NCBI GenBank assembly: GCA_007258455.2
Contig: VDFB02000003.1
Location: 37,551,876-37,615,875, forward strand
DNA length: 64,000 nucleotides
Direction of reading: 5' to 3'
DNA from: Sequoia sempervirens
Lineage: Eukaryota > Streptophyta > Pinopsida > Cupressales > Cupressaceae
The stretch's first letter is position 1. Every line of letters begins with the position of its first letter. Of the stretch, positions 25,161 to 37,640 are shown piece after piece. A program made the position numbers and the translations under genes. Under the pieces are notes generated by a model that worked only from the letters and a program-made list of their open reading frames with translations, had not been told where the DNA came from and did no database searches.

Positions 25161-25960
25161 TAGTTGAATCATCATCTTTACCTAATTTGCAACCAATCAC
25201 CATAGGAGTGCATACCAGTTTGGAACCATCCATCCCAAACTTCTTCAACATCTCTCTCATATACTTAGACTATGAAATAAAGATTACTTTCTTCGTTTGA
25301 TTAATTTACAACCCAAGAAATAAATTCATCTCTCCAAACATAGACATTTCAAATTCTTTTTGCATATCTTCCACAAACATTTTACACATAGTTTCATTTC
25401 CTCTAAAACTAATGTTAACATATACAACCACAATCAAAATTTTGTTATTTTCAACTTTAAAGTATAGGTTACTATCTGTCATAGCTTTATTGAAACCTTG
25501 TTGAATCAAGTACATGTCTAACCTTCCATATCAAGCTCTAGGAGCTTGCTTCAATCCATATAAAGTTTTCTTCAATTTGTAGACCATATCTGGTTGATCT
25601 GTCAACTGAAATCCTTATGGTTGTTCCATGTAGATCTCTTCTTCTTTCTCACCATTCAAAAATTCAAACTTAACATCCAACTTATATACTTTAAAATCTC
25701 TATGAGCAGCAAACGCTAAGAACATTCTAATAGATTCCATTCTTTCCACTACAGAAAAATTCTCCTAAAAATATATGCCTTCTACTTGTGAGTAACCCTT
25801 ACACACAATCCTTGCTTTTTTTTCTGACCACTTCTCCATTGTCATTCAACTTATTTTTGAATACCCACTTTGATCCAATAATTTTTTTCTCTATCGGTCT
25901 TGGGACCAATTCCCAAGTTTAATTCTTCTCAATCTGCATAAGTTCTCCCTTCATAGCTTC
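25161..25960 (-). pseudogene. Copia copy 3, reverse transcriptase remnant lacking YVDD
   Basis: The open piece 25515-25306 has FNKAMTDSNLYFKVENNKI and FGEMNLFLGL. Where the other copies read VVVYVDDIIF, this copy reads VVVYVNISF: one codon is deleted and the catalytic aspartates are lost. Many stops lie upstream. Confidence 0.85.
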
Positions 25961-27170
25961 CATACAATGCTCATCTTTATATGCTTCACTTACAATCTTT
26001 GGTTCAATCTCAAAAAGTAAACACAAGTTTACTTCACCAGCAATCACTCTGCTTCTTGTTAATACTCCTTTTGTCTTCTCTCCAATGATCTAATTTTATG
26101 AATGATTCTTCCACACATATTACAATGTCTTAGGGGACACTACCAAAGCTTCTTCTTCTTTTTCTTCTTCTTCATTCTGCTTCTCTTGATCAACCTTTTC
26201 CTGTTCTTCCAAAATTTCTTCAATCCTTACAAAATTAGGTTCATCAAATACATATCCATCAACATCAATTGAATTCTTCATTGCTTCATCAACCTTAACA
26301 TTTGTGCTTTCTACAATCTTCCTTAGTCTTTTGTTGAAACATTTGTAAGCCTTGCTTCTAGTAGAATACCCAAGAAAAATACCTTCATCACTTCTTGCAT
26401 AAAACTTTCCTAAACTTTCTTCATCCCTTCTGATATAACATTTTCTTCCAAATACCTTGAAATACTTAACAGTAGGAATTCTTCCACACCATAGCTCACA
26501 GGTGGTCTTTGTGTTGTTTTCTCTCTCTTGAACTCAATTGAATACATAAACAATAGTGTGAATAGCTTCTCTCCAATAAACTTCTAGTAACCAGCCTCAG
26601 TAATCATTGATCTAGCAGCCTCTTGAATTGTTTTGTTCTTCCTTTCAACAACTCCATTCTACTAAGGAGTTCTTAGAGTAGTTAACTATCTTTTTATTCC
26701 ATGCACTTCACAAAACATATTAAACTTATGGGAAGTGAATTCACCACCTCTGTCATACCTAAATCATTTTATGCTCAAATTTACTTCATTTCGAACCATA
26801 GCTTTGAATGTCTTGAATCTATCTAATGCTTTTGATTTCTCTCTAAGAAATTTAACCCATGTATATCTAGAATAATCATCAATCAAAAGAAAAAAGTACC
26901 TTTCACCTTGTAGGACCATAGAGATTTGTATGAATTAAATCTAGTAGTCCAATAGTAGATTGTTCCTTTGATCTGTAATGGTTTCTTGCTTGCTTCCCAA
27001 ACTGACAATTCCTACAAATAACATTAGCAGGCTTTGTAATCCTTGGTAAATCTATCACAGCCTGAACTGCACTAATCCTATCCAAGTTATCAAAATTCAT
27101 ATGACACATTCTCTGATGCCACAACCAACTATTATTAATCTGAGTCATAAAGAATCATCCATCAGCACCC
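25961..27170 (-). pseudogene. Copia copy 3, integrase remnant
   Basis: The open piece 27148-26903 carries the complete zinc-binding module (WLWHQRMCHMNFDNL, then CRNCQFGKQ: HHCC). The core below it is frameshifted but alignable to copy 1. The acidic tail lies near 26150-26290. Confidence 0.82.
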
Positions 27171-27540
27171 TTAAGTTGATAGACATTTCCTTTAGATTTC
27201 TTTCCTACAACAATCACTATTTTGGATCCTTTCCTGATCTCACATCTTTCATTCTCAAACACAAGATTATATCCTTTACTACACCAACACTCAAAATATT
27301 ATGACTTAAACCCTTAACATAGTATACATCATCAGTATTATGCTTTCCATAAAAACTTATTGAACCTATCCTACAAATTTTAGCACCATTATCATCTCCA
27401 AACATAACTAAGCCTCCATCATATTATTTAGGTTTAAAAAACTTACTCTTATCACCAATCATGTGATGTGAACAACCACTGTCAACAACCCAATAGTTCT
27501 TTTCCTTTTTAGCATGTCGGGCAAAGATTACAGTACCTTC
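27171..27540 (-). pseudogene. Copia copy 3, protease remnant
   Basis: The VVDSGCSHHMI-type active site region near 27480 and the DDVYYVKGLSHNILSVG motif (27405-27217 piece), which ends the copia gag-pre-integrase/protease segment. A stop replaces a Lys or Tyr codon near 27425. Confidence 0.78.
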
Positions 27541-28580
27541 ATTTTTCTTCTTCTCCAAAGGGCATTCCTTCACTTATTTTTCAGAATTAGCAGAAGTAGG
27601 TTTATCTTTTATAGCCAAGAACAAGAATTCATTATCATCAAGATCTCCATAATCAAATTCCTCATCAGATATACTAGCATCCTCATTCACATAATATGCT
27701 CTATTGGTTTTCTTACCTTTCTTTTCTTTCCCAGATCTTTGTTTATTTCCCTTAGCTCTTTCCAGACACCTTGCAACATAATGACCTATTCCCACACAAC
27801 TAAAGCATTTAAAGGGTAACTTACCTTCATACTTTCTAAATCCTTTCTTTATCTTTCTCACAAAGTTAGCTTCTACTTCATCTGGACCTTCAGCTTTTGT
27901 AGCCTTAAAAGCAGTCTCTGATTTGGATCCATTTTTCAAACTCAGCTTTCTCATCTCATAAGATGTCAGATTTCCTAACAAATAATCTTTAGTGTACGTC
28001 TTGTAATCTATGTGTTCTTCAATAGCACATACCTTTTCATTGTAAGCATCAAGGAGAGTTCTAAGAATCTTCTTTACAATTTTGAATTCATCTATTGTAG
28101 CACCAATTCCTTGCATTCCATCTACTACCTCATTCAATCTTTATACATAAGCTTTAACATTCTCATCTTCAAACATGTGTAGGAGCTCAAACTATGTCTC
28201 CAAATTCTAAAAAAATTCCTCTTTGATCCTATCATCACCTTCATGTGCCTTTTCTAGAGCATCCCAGACTTCCTTAGTAGTCTTCAGATTTTGAACTTTA
28301 ATCAACTTAGAATGTACAAGACTATTTTTCAAAATATACTTTGCCTTATTGTTTGCTTCATGTTCCTTAATCTCATCAATCTTACTTAGACCATTAGCAG
28401 GAGGAGTGTAAGTATTCTTGTAAGCTTTCTCCACATGATATCCACAATACTTTAGATATTCTTCCATCAGTACTTTCTAGATAGCATAATTAGTTCCATC
28501 AAACCTCAGATAATCATGAGTAATTTTTCCAGTCATCCTAGACCTTCCTTAAGCGGTTAAGCTCTTCTTCAAGGAACCAT
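27541..28580 (-). pseudogene. Copia copy 3, gag remnant
   Basis: The only copy keeping the whole gag. 28467-28207 has TTKEVWDALEKAHEG of the capsid-like domain. 28137-27574 (187 codons) has YTKDYLLGNLTSYEMRK and the zinc knuckle CFSCVGIGHYVARC. A short frameshifted segment lies between the two. Confidence 0.88.
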
Positions 28581-28594
28581 GCTCTGATACCAAT
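28581..28594 (-). other. Copia primer binding site, copy 3
   Basis: Minus strand ATTGGTATCAGAGC, a perfect match to the plant copia initiator tRNA-Met site, directly after LTR-C. Confidence 0.88.
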
Positions 28595-29890
28595 TGTTGA
28601 ACAAGACAAATGAGAGGGGGGGTGAATCAGTTGTAGAAAATTTAACCTTTATAACATTCAATGGAACTTAGATCAATCACAATTCTTAACTTTGCTAAGA
28701 TGATTAAACATTAAGTGCAAGTGTAGAAACTAAAAACCATCACACAAACATAGTAACACCAAATTTACGTAGAAAACCCAATGAGGAAAAAACCATAGTG
28801 AGGATTAACTCACACTATAGAGAATATCAAAACCGATTACAAAAGGTTCACTACCTGAGAAAAATGCTCACTACCAAAACAAAGACTCACTGTTCGGATT
28901 AGGACTCACTGTCCAACAGGGTTAACCACCTAGAGGGCTCACTGCCACATAGATACAAAGCATATAGAAGAGATATATTACAGAGAGAAGATAATCTCAA
29001 TGCAACAGAGAAATCCACCACAATTTTCTCAACCATTTGCAGACATGCATGAATGATAAGAGTCCACCTTCAGCTCATTGCATCTGGAAACTCAACATTT
29101 ATACTTTGCACTGATCTTCCACACTCACATAACATACATCCACGGATTTGCATTTGCTTCACATCTATCTGTTCTATTTCTTTGCTCGTATCTCTTGTCT
29201 TTCTTTCACCACTAACTCATCCTGTATTTATACCAACTTCAACTTTGAAACATATCCAAAATAGGCCATCCATCATTAAATTCAAATTAGGTCAGCTCCA
29301 AAACATCCTAGGGTGGAATTAGAATGAGGGAAACCCAAACACACGCTTGATGAGGACCCAAATAGGTCCCAACATGTTTCATCAATTTTGAAGGTAGTTT
29401 TTAACACAAGGTCAACCAAACCAATATAAAACACAGAACAATTAAGCACGATCCTTCCAGATACTGAAATTATCTTCAACATGATCATAACAACTTAACT
29501 CTAGAACTGAAAGTCATAAGACTTAATCAAAGAGAAATTTGAACCAACAAAATTTCTCTCAGACCTCAACTAGAAGCATAGAAAACCACAATTCACAACT
29601 AGTGAACATAAATCGTACTGTACAATGAATCAAAAACCAAAAATCTGGATATAGTAACTTCCAACAACCATGATCAACATATCTAAACCACACACACAGA
29701 AGAAAATCCTAGAGAAAACCCCAGAGAAACCACTGAACACCTGCTATATTCCTTCAATAAAATTTTCTCAATATCCTCGACATATACAGCCAATAACATG
29801 CATCCATGACATTAATGAAAATAGCAACTAGGTGATAACAAATTGACATCAATGACAACACCTTGCAATAACTTCTTCATACTTTCAATA
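28595..29890 (-). repeat. Copia LTR-C, outer 5' LTR of the array
   Basis: 1296 bp, TGTTGAACAAG ... ACTTTCAATA. The expected terminal CAACA has become CAATA. The next five bases are GGAAC; the matching left-hand target duplication cannot be checked because the left end of the array is lost. Confidence 0.82.
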
Positions 29891-29929
29891 GGAACAAATC
29901 ATGCAACAACACAAAACTATTTGATTTCA

Positions 29930-32035
29930 TTTGTTCCCTAAGAAATAAAGCCTAAAATGGTATCGCAAGACATACCCATAGAATGACAAGGAATGGGATG
30001 AAGTAAGAAAAAAAAATTTAGAAAATTTTGGTAGTCCAGAACTCCCCACAGAAGGAGTAAGTAAACTAAGGGAACTATCCCAACAAGAGGATTAATCTAT
30101 CATAGGATTTGATAGAAGGTTCAAAGAAGTGATACAAAGGTTAGAAGAGCCCTTAAATGATAAAAAAAGATAGAGTGGTTCCTCTTTGTGGTAACTCTAG
30201 AGCTAAGGATGGTCTTGGATGGTAGATTCTTTGCTACATGTTCAAAATTGGTAATGTTGGCCTATCAGATGGAAAATCAATCATGGTGAAAGATGGAAAA
30301 GGAAGAGAAATATAGAAGAGTGGAGCAACTACAACTTGAAATTGAGCAGTTGCAGATGAGATGGGACCTCATGAAACAAGAAATGGGATTGTAGAGGCCA
30401 ACCATATGGTGTTCCTATTATGGCAGGGAGGATCATATGTGAAACAAGTGTTCCAAAGAGATTAGGGATAATAAGGCCAATGTGCTAAGGGTAGACCTCC
30501 ACACGGTCAAGAAATCAAACTCTTTATATTGAAGAACTTGTGGAGAATGGGATGACCATGAACCAACAAAGTTCCCATCCCATATATTCTAGGCAAAAGA
30601 AGAAAAAAATTATGATAGGAATATGGCATATATAAAAGGATTGACATAAGAAAACTATATACACAAGATATTTGGTACAAAGTACCACCATGGCAGCAAA
30701 ACCAAAGGACTGCAAATGCCATTTAGAATCTGGAACCATAAAAAAAAAATGGTTTGTTCCAAGGAGGAAGAGGTCGAGGATGAGGAAGAGGAAGGAGAGA
30801 AAACGCCACATGCTTCAATTGTGAAAAATTGAGACACTTTGCAATTGAATATTAGGGTGGGAAAATAAAACAATGTGGGTTCTAAGGCCATGAGGATCAT
30901 GATGCCTTCAACTATGATAAGGCATGTCAATATTACAAAAATGAAATGCCACAGACTCAAAATGATGAACTACAAGGTTCAAATTTCAATAAGGGGTCAA
31001 GGCTCCTCAAGAAGGTTCCCAAGAACCCAAAAGAAGAAACAAGGAAGTTTTGCAAGGTAGGAAAATAAAAAGGGTATACTACAAAATAAATTAGTGCATA
31101 AGAAGAGTACTGCACAAAGCCTAGTACAAAGAATAAGTGTAAAGTAGTAGTAGTAACTAGACAAGGTACCAATACCAAAAAATAGGAAGAGATAACAACA
31201 TAAGAAGAAAGCTTAGAGGGGGAAGATGAATTCCACCCCACCAAATAACAACATGATCAAATCCTAGAATGGGTTAGGAAAATAGTTGAACAAGAACAAG
31301 GAAAGGAAAAATATCAGAACACTTATTTTTCAAAACAATAAGTAAGAACACTAAAACAGATGGCACAAATGGCAAGGCAACATGACCTACTAACAAAATT
31401 TTAAAAAATAGCAAATGCTGGAATAAGAAATCCATTTCATAGGTCAAGATAATAGGGAAGCATTGGAAAACTAGACCAATCATGATTAACCTCCAGATTC
31501 ATCAAAAAAAGCTCTCTAGGGTCATGGTAGATTTACAGGTAGATGTAAACCTGATCCCAAAAAGAATATGGGAGTATCTAGGGAGTCCCACACTAGAACC
31601 CACCCCATACAACATTAGTCTAGCAAATGGAACTTGGATGAAAACTTTAGGCACTTGGAAACATGTAGAAGTATCAAAGGAGTGAAACATATTGTAGATT
31701 TTGAGGTATTCATAGTCAAGGAGACATTTGATTCTTTTGATGCACTCCTAGGACTAAGATGGTTTGTAGATTCATGTGCGGTGGTAGTTACAAGAAAGGA
31801 AGAAATTTCATTTTCCAATGAAAGGAGAATAATGCAAATTCCCTTAGGCAAGAATCAAGAAAAAACCTATGTAGAAGAGGTGAATGTGGAGGAATATGAT
31901 GACGATGATGACAAAAAGATAAACACTATAACTAAACTACCTACAACTAAAACTTGGGAAGAACCCAACTCAAAAGGGGAACTAGAGATAAATGAAACTT
32001 TAATGGGAGAATAGATAGTGAGACAGTACTAGAAA
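29930..32035 (+). pseudogene. Decayed gypsy-type gag and protease
   Basis: A plus-strand retroelement remnant. From about 30060 a gag-like frame with stops is readable (RELSQQED, FDRRFKEVIQRLEEPL). A zinc knuckle at about 30415-30450 has lost its second Cys (TAT, Tyr) and carries TGA where Trp is expected. A second knuckle at about 30815 (CFNCEKLRHFAIEY) has Tyr in place of its last Cys. The aspartic protease is at 31482-31685 (VMVDLQVDVNLIPKRIWEYLG), with D-L-Q in place of D-T-G. An open frame (31634-32014) continues it with an acidic linker. No reverse transcriptase follows. Confidence 0.65.
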
Positions 32036-32189
32036 CCTGGCTACAAGATGAACCAGAAGTATATTCTCATAGGATCTTTTGCTCTTGAAGGGTATTCATG
32101 GTAAGGAAGGAACCAAAAGAAGAAATATCTACATAGCACATACCACATGATATTGGAACCAACACAAAAAGTGATAAGAAGGACAATAA

Positions 32190-32757
32190 CAAAGTATCTC
32201 ACCATGTCCACATTTCACAAGCAATCTCACACATCAAGTTTCCTAAATATTTTGGAGTGGGGGACTTATTGTCATACCTCTCACAAATAGAACAAATATT
32301 TCCAAGTAAATACCATATACTTGACATCCTACTACATACCCTCACCTGCACCACCACATGTTGGTATAATACACATAAACATACTATTATCAAGTGGGAA
32401 ACTTTCAAGACTCTAATAAAAGCAAGATATCTACTAGAGGTAGGAGAATATGAGGGCATACCCATATATGAGGGAAATATCATATCGTAGCATCACTTAG
32501 ATATGTGTATAAACTATTGGGAAGAAGGATATGAGTACGATGAAAGACTATACATCAGGCTATTCTATTGGACATTAAACCTAATGGCCAAAACTTGGTA
32601 CATTGACCAGGAGAGACGTGGAGAAACCAAAACATGGGATGAAGTAACAACAAATTTTCTCCATACCTTTTCTTTTTATAGTGAAGATCATCAAATACAT
32701 ACCACATTACTTAAAATAAAGATAATATTCAAACTAGAAGAAGATCAGGAGATGTAG
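32190..32757 (+). pseudogene. Gag-like (retrotransposon gag) domain fragment
   Basis: Two open pieces (32257-32490 and 32503-32757), one stop apart and in nearly continuous sense. They contain KFPKYFGVGDLLSYL, WETFKTLIKARY, LFYWTLNLMAKTWY and TWDEVTTNFLHTFSFY. The spacing of Trp/Phe residues resembles the gag capsid fold of Ty3/gypsy elements. It lies downstream of a protease remnant, which is not the normal order, so it may come from a second element. Confidence 0.5.
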
Positions 32758-34328
32758 TATTGTAGATTATCACCCATTAAAAGTTCACACTATTTTTTTC
32801 TCCCCCCTAAGTACATGGACCTAATTATACACCTAATTTCCTAAATTATGCATTCCATAGCCCATTTGGACAATTATCGATAAAGCCCATGTTGAAAATC
32901 AATGTAAGCATTTAATATTTTACTCCCGACACTTTGTACTTTACAAAATAGGGCTAGTACTAAGTAGCCCTAGGTGAATTAGTCCCCCTATTTTTCCTCC
33001 AAAATTAAATGTATCAAAGGTGGCATTTATTATTTGAATTTCAAATGTCCAATGTCGACTATCGAGATTTAATTTTTGGGAAATTAGAATAATTACATAT
33101 AAATTATACCTAGTCATTTCATCATTTGAAAACTAATTGGAAGTATCTAGCATTTAGAGGCAATTTTGTAGATCAAGAGCATTATCAACCAAGTCAAGAG
33201 CAATCAAGAGAAGATTTATTGCAACAGTTCAATATCGAAGCATCATGTCAAAGTTTATGTGAGTTTGTTCATGTTTATGTTATCATATTATTTGTGAGAT
33301 CTAACCCTTGTAGGTCTTAAAGAAAATCAAGCTAACAACTATCAAAACCTTAAGGAGATGTGCATGACTGTAGTCCTTCAAGGAATCCATTTTTGAGTGG
33401 TGAATTACAGGTCATTGTTGATTCATCATTCATTTGTTATTTAGCTATTTTTTATTGACATTATCATTATGGAGGTGGAAACACCAACACAAGGTTCGAC
33501 TGAGGAAATCCCCTATATGGTACAACCCTTCCTCTCTCTTTGAATGTGTAGGTTTTAGATCTGAAGAAGATTGGAAGAAGTTTAAAGGTCAATTATTTAT
33601 TGTTGCATTCAAAACCCTATGCCTTGACAACATACAAAACTCAGTTATCTTGACACCTGATGAAGATCTGATAGTGTGACAACTAGAAAAAGAAGGCTCT
33701 TATATGACTCCAAAGAACTATGAAATTAGATCTAGAATCCACCTACTAGGACATAGTCACCCAATGCGACTTGGTCCTCAATTTTCAGCCCCGGATTCAT
33801 ATGCGAGGTGCACAATACTCTACTTAGTCTATTTCTAAAGTTTGAATTTATTTGTGACTTTCTATGTATGTTGTATTTGCATCAAAATAGTCAATTGCAT
33901 CATTAGCCTAGTCAATTAGTTGTATTTCATTCCAAAATTCATTTCAGGTTTGGTCAAGGGCAAGTTGACTCACTTTTCAGGTTGTAAGTCAATTTTATAC
34001 CTTGTCCAAATCTATCAAATCCCCGCTACCTCAACTCCTCTAAATGAAATGTTTGGAAAAGTGCCTAAACCTAGATTGAAAATCCCTAAGGTTTCACTTT
34101 TTCTTCATTTCACCATGTTACCAATAAAATATATATATATTAAATTAATGGTGGACTATAGACGAAAGAGAGACAAATGATAAATTAATTAAATAAATGA
34201 TTGGTATTTATTTGATTGATTTCAAGGTAAAGATTGAGAAGGTTAATTGAATAATTAAATTTATTTAATTATAATAGAATTGGATAAAATTAAGTGTGGT
34301 TAGGTGTGGATAATTTTAGGTGTCTACA
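32755..34328. repeat. Possible LTR or solo LTR (TGTAG...CTACA)
   Basis: The stretch starts TGTAGTATTG and ends GGTGTCTACA. Read on the minus strand it begins TGTAGACACCTAAAATTATCC-like, similar to TGTAGATACATAAAACCATCC-like at 43644, and has the AT-rich TTAATTAAATAA blocks found in the other LTR-like start. No primer site or target duplication was found, and the left border is uncertain. A pyrimidine run (TTTTTTTCTCCCCCC) lies at about 32793-32808. Confidence 0.3.
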
Positions 34329-35041
34329 ATTCCCATAGTTTTCTTCTAGAATTCTTGGAAAATATAAGACCTCAGAGATCCTCTTATGTCTTATTTTTTC
34401 ATTCTCTTGGTTGAATCTTTAGGTCATCTTATTAATTATTGTAGGGCCTTAAGGTATTTTTTAGATATCAAGATATTTGCCTAACTTAGATCTTGTTACT
34501 CATAGATAATTTATTAATAACACCATCCTATTTGGTTCAATTTAGTTGTTGAAGCTCATGAATGGAATGTGCTTCTTGAAGGATACTTATTTCCTTTTAG
34601 TCGACTAATTAATAAGAAAAATAAAAATATTTTATTTTAATTATTCCCCTCATCTCCAAAGGCCTCTAGCTGATTTTCTAGGCTTTAATGTTGCATCTCT
34701 TTCCTATAAGTATTTATGGAAATATGTATTCTTAGGGGGGGGGGATGCATATTTATTCAAGGAAGTGTTTGTAAGGATATAGCATTGTTTAGAATATCAT
34801 TTAAGAGTTGGTATATAATGCTCTATACCATACAAGATTTTGTATATATTGATTTATATATATGCAAGATTTAGCTATGGAGATAGCCACTGAAGATCAA
34901 TGATCTCTAAATGAAAGCACACCCAACATGAAATAATGATTATACTATATAAATGGATGCAAATTCACAATATGTGTACATGAATTATAATTAATTTTAC
35001 AATCAAAACCCCTTAGTTAAATATAGGTCAATGTGAGATTG
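34329..35041. other. AT-rich region without recognised features
   Basis: No gene or element boundary is recognised. A run of ten or more G lies near 34735-34744. Confidence 0.4.
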
Positions 35042-37640
35042 GAAAACATAATGTTATGATATGTGTCTTAATATTATGACTTGAGACACAAAGTGATAAT
35101 TATTTAAGAAATCCCTAAGTAAACTAGTGTAAGTGAGACCTAATGAGGAAACTAGTTAGGTAATATACCCTATTTGCACCAACAAAGACATCACATAATA
35201 ATTTTTAAAGAAAATTGGGGAGTAAATTTTTGGGTGATTATTGGCTAAAACCTAATGTGCTAAATAAATTTGTAATTTTATATATGTAAGGATTATATGT
35301 GTGATGAAGATGAAACTTTTATAAGTCTAGGGATTTCAATGGCTTGGTGTGAGAGGTTAAATTTAGCCTAAGATACCTTAAATTATATAAAGGACTCCCC
35401 TTAGTGAATCTTGTGTAGGCCTAGTTAGAGGACTTCAACTATATGTATGTATTGGTAAGCAATTAGCCGCCCTATTAAGTTACTCATCACATGCCCCTAA
35501 AAATTGGATTATATGCCATACAATCTCTCCTCTATTACCTTAGTAATATATTGAGGATCAAAAGAAATTAGTGCCTCCTAATAGGACCTACTTTGCACAC
35601 TTAGACAAGGCATTATCAGTGGACTCAAAGTACATGTAAGTTTGTCTTACCCTTTGTTTCAATCATACATAAAAACCACATCCAAACAAGTAAAATTTAA
35701 AGTAACAAAAATAAGCATCATAGACCCTTGGTTTGACAAGTTCATTAAGCAAGCTAAAAACCCACCCAAAATCCAAACAAAACTTATGGTAACTACAAAT
35801 ATATTATACCATAATGAAAACACCTTGAAACATGATGATGATGATGATGATGATATTAAATTGATAAATAAGAGTACAATAATGTGACCTTAAATGACAA
35901 TCTCAATCAATCTTTTCATAAGATCTACTCACCCAAGCATAAACCACCAAGAGCCCATAGACCAAGGATATCCTAGAATAATATATTCTACTATCCCAAA
36001 CTCAAAATCCGTTGGTCATACCCATTTAAAATCAAACGATCCACTGGAATACATCCTAAGGTAATACAAGGATTCCATGACTAGGTACCTTATAAGCATC
36101 AAAACTGAAATTTATCCAAACTGACACCTTGAACACCTATGTAGGGGGGCCCTTAAAATCAAGAAACATACATGGATAATCCCCATCCATCAAATCCATT
36201 TTAATCTCCACTCATATCCACCAATCCCAATCCCAAAATATTAGATTCTTCATCCATCGCTATTGGTCCTAGTCTTAATTATTCATCCAGGCTATAGATC
36301 CTATTCAATCTAAACCTATAATCCATCATCCATTGAGCCCACCATATATCCCTATAAATCTTATAACATTTGATCATCACTAATCCTAATCTATCAACCC
36401 CTACAAATCATAAACAATCTAACCCACCATACATCCACCCTATTAATGATCCTAATACACTTACCCATGATAATCCTAGTTCATATACTCATCCATCCAT
36501 CTTTACAATCCTTAAAATATTAAATCACACACACATCCAAATTTCAATTTTAACTTTAATCCATTCATCCCCATAGCTTTTAATCCCATGGCCAATGATC
36601 CCCTAATCAAAATTTCTTATGTGTTCACACTCATCAAGATGAATTCATTCTAGCATAAGACAATATTTCATGCTTACCAAGATGTGTTCAACCATATCCA
36701 TGTCTCAAATGAAAAAAATATAACCTTATCTCCTTGCACAAATCCTCCATCAAGCAAACCGTCAAAGAATTTTTTTGATAAACTTGACCAATCCAATCAA
36801 AAAAGTCAATTAAATCAAACCAACATAGATATGAAGGATGTTATCGAAGGGATAATACCAAGCAATCAAAAACATGAATCTAAGAAGTTGTGTCACACCC
36901 CTCATAAAGCATAAGCATCTTGAGATAATAAAAAACCCCCTAGCATGGCCATTCTTACAAATCAAATAATATAAAAGGGTATAGAGAGTCCATCAGCCCC
37001 TTTCATGATATCTATAAACCTCATAAAATAAAAAACAACCTAGTTATCAATGCTTTAATTTAAAGAGCCATATGCAAGAGCTCATCGATCAAGGGCATTA
37101 TAAGGTTAAATATAATACACTCATATCACAAAATGAACATCAAGATACCTATCCCATGCATGATCAAACTTGTCTAAAACCAAATCAAGGTAAAAATTCC
37201 CATATTGATCCCATTAATTTTATCCAAGAACATAAATCCTCTCAATCCCCTATCAACTCCATCTAAGAGCTAAATTTCCACTCCTTTTACCTAGCCACCA
37301 TTGTTTGGTCTAGTTTCTTGGAAAAAAAGAAATTTGAAAATCCTAAAATTACATAATTATATAATGATATATTTACGTCTTACTTCTAAATTAATAAATA
37401 TCAAATCACAAATTTAATATGCTAAATCATGAAATATCAAGGAAAAATAATAGTTCTTCATGAACAAGGAATCCTTGAACGCATCCTTATTTATGCAAAA
37501 TAAGGATTCTAAAGCATTGGATATAAATATCTTGATAATAAGAATAAGGATGCTACTCCCACAAGTTATACATTTACTTGTCCCAACATTAAAATAACTC
37601 CCTCTCATTGTTTTACCAAGGAACTTTTTGCCACCAATCC
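35042..37640 (+). repeat. Diverged direct repeat, unit A
   Basis: Aligns by eye with 38466-41210 at an offset of about 3.63-3.67 kb. Anchors are CCCCTTAGTGAATCTTGTG-like at about 35396, ACCACATCCAAACA at about 35675, CCATCCATC-rich DNA at 36180-36570 and TTGTTTGGTCTAGTTTC at about 37302. Its first 270 bp also recur at 37655-37945. It contains short frames rich in Asn, Pro, Ser, Thr, His and Ile and a (GAT)n run (about 35837) encoding aspartates. Likely the internal part of an old retroelement; not recognised further. Confidence 0.55.

Larger units (their letters stand above)
1412..29890 (-). mobile_element. Tandem Ty1/copia retrotransposon array with nested insertions
   Basis: Three copia internal regions lie head to tail on the minus strand and share the LTRs between them: truncated copy 1 (1412-4850), LTR-A, copy 2 (6119-22819 including two insertions), LTR-B, copy 3 (24106-28594), LTR-C. 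Each internal region reads, in minus-strand order, gag with a CCHC knuckle, protease, integrase, reverse transcriptase and RNase H, the Ty1/copia order. Each LTR borders an initiator-Met tRNA type primer site on its right, and LTR-A and LTR-B also border a polypurine tract on their left. All reading frames carry stops and frameshifts, so the array is dead. Copy 1 lacks its RNase H end and 3' LTR. Confidence 0.85.

Noticed and set aside
35837..35860. GAT trinucleotide run as a possible CRISPR or regulatory repeat
   Set aside because: Simple microsatellite also found in the parallel repeat unit near 39507; no spacer structure.
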